NCBI GenBank assembly: GCA_964513465.1
Contig: CAZEMR010000071.1
Coordinates: 1 to 15,394 of the forward strand
Direction: 5' to 3'
DNA length: 15,394 nucleotides
Source: CAZEMR01 sp964513465
GTDB lineage: Bacteria; Bacteroidota; Ignavibacteria; Kapaibacteriales; UBA2268
Part shown: piece by piece, positions 13,317 through 15,394 of the stretch
Layout of the letters: every line of letters starts with the position of its first letter
Position numbering within the stretch: position 1 is the first letter of the stretch
The notes under the pieces: model-generated
Database searches by the model: none
Seen by the model: only the letters and a program-made list of their open reading frames with translations
What the model was told of the DNA's origin: nothing
Program-made: the position numbers and the translations under genes

Positions 13317-14858
13317 ATGGCTCAGGCAAATGAGTATTTCGCTCTGACAAATCCGATACGGAAAATAACAGGCAAGTCGCCCGATGAACTCACGCGCGAA
13401 GACCTTGTAAATATCATAATCGATCAAGGGATAGAACGCATCACTTTCCACTATACCGCGCTCGACGGCAAGGTCAAAGAGCTGCGGATTCCGGTTTGCA
13501 ATCGCGCCCAGGTAGAGACTATTCTCGCCGAAGGCGAACGTGTCGACGGCTCCTCGCTGTTCAAAGGAATCGTGGACGCAGGCAAAAGCGATCTCTACGT
13601 AATCCCGGTTTATAAATCAGCATTTTTCAATCCGTTCGACGAAGCCAGCATCGACTTTATGTGTCGCTTTATCGATAAGGACGGCAATCTGGCAGAATTC
13701 GCACCGGACAACGTCCTGCTGAAGGCCGCACGCCTTCTGAACGAAAAAACCGGATTTGAACTCTACGCGCTCGGCGAGCTGGAATTCTACCTGCTCGGCC
13801 ATCCCGAAGACGAACTTTTCCCGCCCGAAAAGCAAAAAGGCTATCACTCCGGTGCGCCCTTCGTCAAAAACGGCGAAGCGCTCAACGAAATGCTCCGCTA
13901 TATCACACAGATCTGCGGGAATGTAAAATATGCCCACAACGAAGTCGGCTCGATGGAAGTAGTCGTCAGCGACCTCCCGGAACTCGACGGCAAACGCGCC
14001 GAACAGGTCGAAATCGAATTCCTGCCCGTCCCGATCGAGGACGCCGCCGACCACCTCGTGCTCGCAAAATGGATAATCCGCAATGTGGCATATAATTACG
14101 GCTATGCCGTCACCTTCGTGCCCAAACTCGAAACCGGCCACGCCGGCAACGGAATGCACGTACATATGATGCTCCGAAAAGACGGCCGCAACGCTCTCGT
14201 CGATGGCGGCGAACTCAACGAAAACGCCAAAAAACTCATCGGCGGGCTAAGCCATTACGCGCCCAGCCTGACCGCCTTCGGCAATACAGTCGCCGGATCG
14301 TACCTGCGGCTGGTGCCCCATCAGGAGGCCCCGACCAATGTATGCTGGAGCGCAATGAACCGCAGCGCGCTAATCCGCGTGCCGCTCGGCTGGAGCAACG
14401 TCGAAAACCTGGCCGACATAGTCAACCCCGGCCGCTCCGAGAAAATCGAGAACCCTGACAGCCGCCAGACCGTAGAGCTGCGCAGCCCCGACGGCAGCGC
14501 GCATACACACTTCCTGCTCGCAGGCATCACAATGGCCGCCGAATGGGGACTGGCCAATCCAGACTTCGCGCTCGAAATCGCCGATCGCTGCCACGTCGAA
14601 GGTAACATCCACGACCACGGCACCGAGAACCTCGATCAGCTTGCTACAAGCTGCGCCGAATCCGCCGAAAAGCTGATCAAAGACCGCAGCCTCTACGTCC
14701 GCGACGGAATCTTCACCGACCGGATGATCGACCACATGGCCGAACTGCTGCGCAAGGAAAACGACAAAGAGCTGAACAAACGCCTGATGTCGCTCCCCGA
14801 AGCCGAAAAGCTCGACGAATCGCGCCGCATAATGCACCGCGATCTTCACAAGCACTAA
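13317..14858 (+). CDS. glnA: Glutamine synthetase, long form (513 residues)
   Basis: Glutamine synthetase makes glutamine from glutamate, ammonia and ATP in the cytoplasm. The product keeps the type I-like active site: Glu154 and Glu156 (GELEFYLL), Glu209 (AHNEVG), Glu232/234 (VEIEF), His281 in GNGMHVHMML, Glu337 (QEAP), Arg349 and Arg354 (NRSALIRVP), and Glu387/Arg389 (VELRSPD). The DGSSLFKGI segment lies at 78-86. It is longer than the ~440-470 residues of classic GlnA, with an insertion around 211-231 and an extended C-terminus. The NLYDLPP adenylylation site is absent; LYVRDGIFTD occurs in the tail instead, so control by adenylylation is unlikely. The start at 13317 is set by CAGGAG ten bases upstream. 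A strong terminator follows. It stands alone, divergent from the membrane protein gene and convergent with the OsmC gene. Confidence 0.94.
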   Translation: MAQANEYFALTNPIRKITGKSPDELTREDLVNIIIDQGIERITFHYTALDGKVKELRIPVCNRAQVETILAEGERVDGSSLFKGIVDAGKSDLYVIPVYKSAFFNPFDEASIDFMCRFIDKDGNLAEFAPDNVLLKAARLLNEKTGFELYALGELEFYLLGHPEDELFPPEKQKGYHSGAPFVKNGEALNEMLRYITQICGNVKYAHNEVGSMEVVVSDLPELDGKRAEQVEIEFLPVPIEDAADHLVLAKWIIRNVAYNYGYAVTFVPKLETGHAGNGMHVHMMLRKDGRNALVDGGELNENAKKLIGGLSHYAPSLTAFGNTVAGSYLRLVPHQEAPTNVCWSAMNRSALIRVPLGWSNVENLADIVNPGRSEKIENPDSRQTVELRSPDGSAHTHFLLAGITMAAEWGLANPDFALEIADRCHVEGNIHDHGTENLDQLATSCAESAEKLIKDRSLYVRDGIFTDRMIDHMAELLRKENDKELNKRLMSLPEAEKLDESRRIMHRDLHKH

Positions 14859-14880
14859 GCCACTGATATATATATACGAA

Positions 14881-14915
14881 AGCCCCGCTGAGAATCACTC
14901 CGGCGGGGCTTTTTT
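14881..14915 (+). terminator. Rho-independent terminator of glnA
   Basis: AGCCCCGC and GCGGGGCT form an 8-bp stem with an inner GAG/CTC pairing, followed by a run of six Ts (14910-14915). It starts 22 bp after the glnA stop. On the minus strand the hairpin is followed by a shorter T-run, so it may also stop transcription from the convergent OsmC gene. Confidence 0.93.
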
Positions 14916-14944
14916 AATAATTATGGCTTTAAAATGAAGCGCGA

Positions 14945-15367
14945 TTATGCGGGACGCTGCACCTCGACCTCCCAGGTCACCTTGCAGCCGGCCAGCTTGA
15001 ACATAGCCGACGCTCCGCAATACTTATCCTGCGAAAGCTCTACCGCGCGGTGCAGGTCTTCCTCCTCGGCATCCGGGCTGATGAGCACATACTTCAGATG
15101 CACCTCGGTCAGCACTTGCGGATGCTCCTCGGCGCGTGTAGCGTCGGCGAAAATCTTCAGATTATCCACTTCCTTACGCTTCTTGCGCAGAATGCTGATC
15201 GTATCCATAAACGAGCAGGCGGCCATAGCCTGGAGCATCACCTCCATCGGCTTGGCTGCGGTATCCTCACCGCCGACCTCGGCCGCGGTATCGAAAATCG
15301 TTTCGTGGCCCCGCGGCGTCGAGCCAATAATCCGCATCTTACGATCGAGTTCGAGTTCGACCTTCAT
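14945..15367 (-). CDS. OsmC/Ohr-family protein
   Basis: OsmC-family proteins are cytoplasmic dimers that reduce organic or hydrogen peroxides with two cysteines. The 140-residue product has the normal length. The first active cysteine is Cys51 in KPMEVMLQAMAACSFMD, and the second is Cys117 in SQDKYCGASAMF, each on the expected helix. The N-terminal beta-hairpin region is short (MKVELELDRKMRIIGST). The pattern is closer to the OsmC/YhfA branch than to classic Ohr, but the substrate cannot be read from the sequence. The start is well supported by AGGAGGT followed by four Ts and ATG. The gene is convergent with glnA across the shared terminator. Its promoter would lie at the edge of or beyond the window. 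Confidence 0.9.
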   Translation of the reverse strand: MKVELELDRKMRIIGSTPRGHETIFDTAAEVGGEDTAAKPMEVMLQAMAACSFMDTISILRKKRKEVDNLKIFADATRAEEHPQVLTEVHLKYVLISPDAEEEDLHRAVELSQDKYCGASAMFKLAGCKVTWEVEVQRPA

Positions 15368-15394
15368 AAAAACCTCCTGAATCTGGTAAAAAAA

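Noticed and set aside
187..14020. GAATTC occurs about 19 times by eye, well above chance, and might be an uptake or recognition sequence
   Set aside because: Most copies encode Glu-Phe with the preferred GAA and TTC codons or are read in other frames without a shared flank, so codon preference explains them well enough.
1..15394. CRISPR array, tRNA or rRNA genes, insertion sequence or prophage
   Set aside because: I saw no regularly spaced repeats, no cloverleaf or rRNA-like sequence, and no transposase or phage protein on either strand.

Overview
The window looks like a piece of a draft or metagenome-assembled genome from an uncultivated Gram-negative bacterium. A run of 10 Ns at 8330-8339 marks a scaffold join. 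Evidence for an outer membrane is a CMP-Kdo synthetase, a GT9 (heptosyltransferase-family) glycosyltransferase, a lipoprotein-type FKBP isomerase and a secreted beta-rich protein ending in Phe. Genes are moderately GC-rich with many third-position C codons, while spacers are AT-rich with short TATATA tracts. I would place it loosely among FCB-type or candidate-phylum bacteria, but no phylum can be fixed from this sequence alone.

Layout. 1-3758 (+): 3' part of leuS with an in-frame TAG, then rlmN, a secreted beta-rich protein, gatC and kdsB, closely spaced like one transcript. 3755-6411 (-): an FKBP lipoprotein with its own terminator, then a secreted copper-amine-oxidase-N-like protein and a GT9 glycosyltransferase. 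The glycosyltransferase meets kdsB tail to tail with a 4-bp overlap. 6670-7995 (-): a COG2403-type GTPase related to cyclic 2,3-diphosphoglycerate synthetase. 8100-8329 (+): an AT-rich N-terminal fragment, probably of a methyltransferase, running into the gap. 8340-12263 (-): ornithine carbamoyltransferase, carbamate kinase, a PyrB-like carbamoyltransferase and ornithine aminotransferase, in that order of transcription. 12653-13114 (-): a small two-helix membrane protein with a winged-helix-like tail. 13317-14858 (+): a long glutamine synthetase with a strong terminator. 14945-15367 (-): an OsmC-family protein.

How the genes work together. The 8340-12263 block reads as an ornithine/citrulline/carbamoyl-phosphate module. 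Ornithine carbamoyltransferase run in reverse would give carbamoyl phosphate, carbamate kinase would turn this into ATP, and the aminotransferase would move ornithine towards glutamate. No arginine deiminase is present in the window. The most unusual member is the PyrB-like enzyme. It keeps the carbamoyl-phosphate site but has Ser for the Lys84 and Asp for the Gln231 that aspartate carbamoyltransferase uses, so its second substrate may not be aspartate. I regard this cluster, with the nearby GTPase, as the best candidate for something undescribed.
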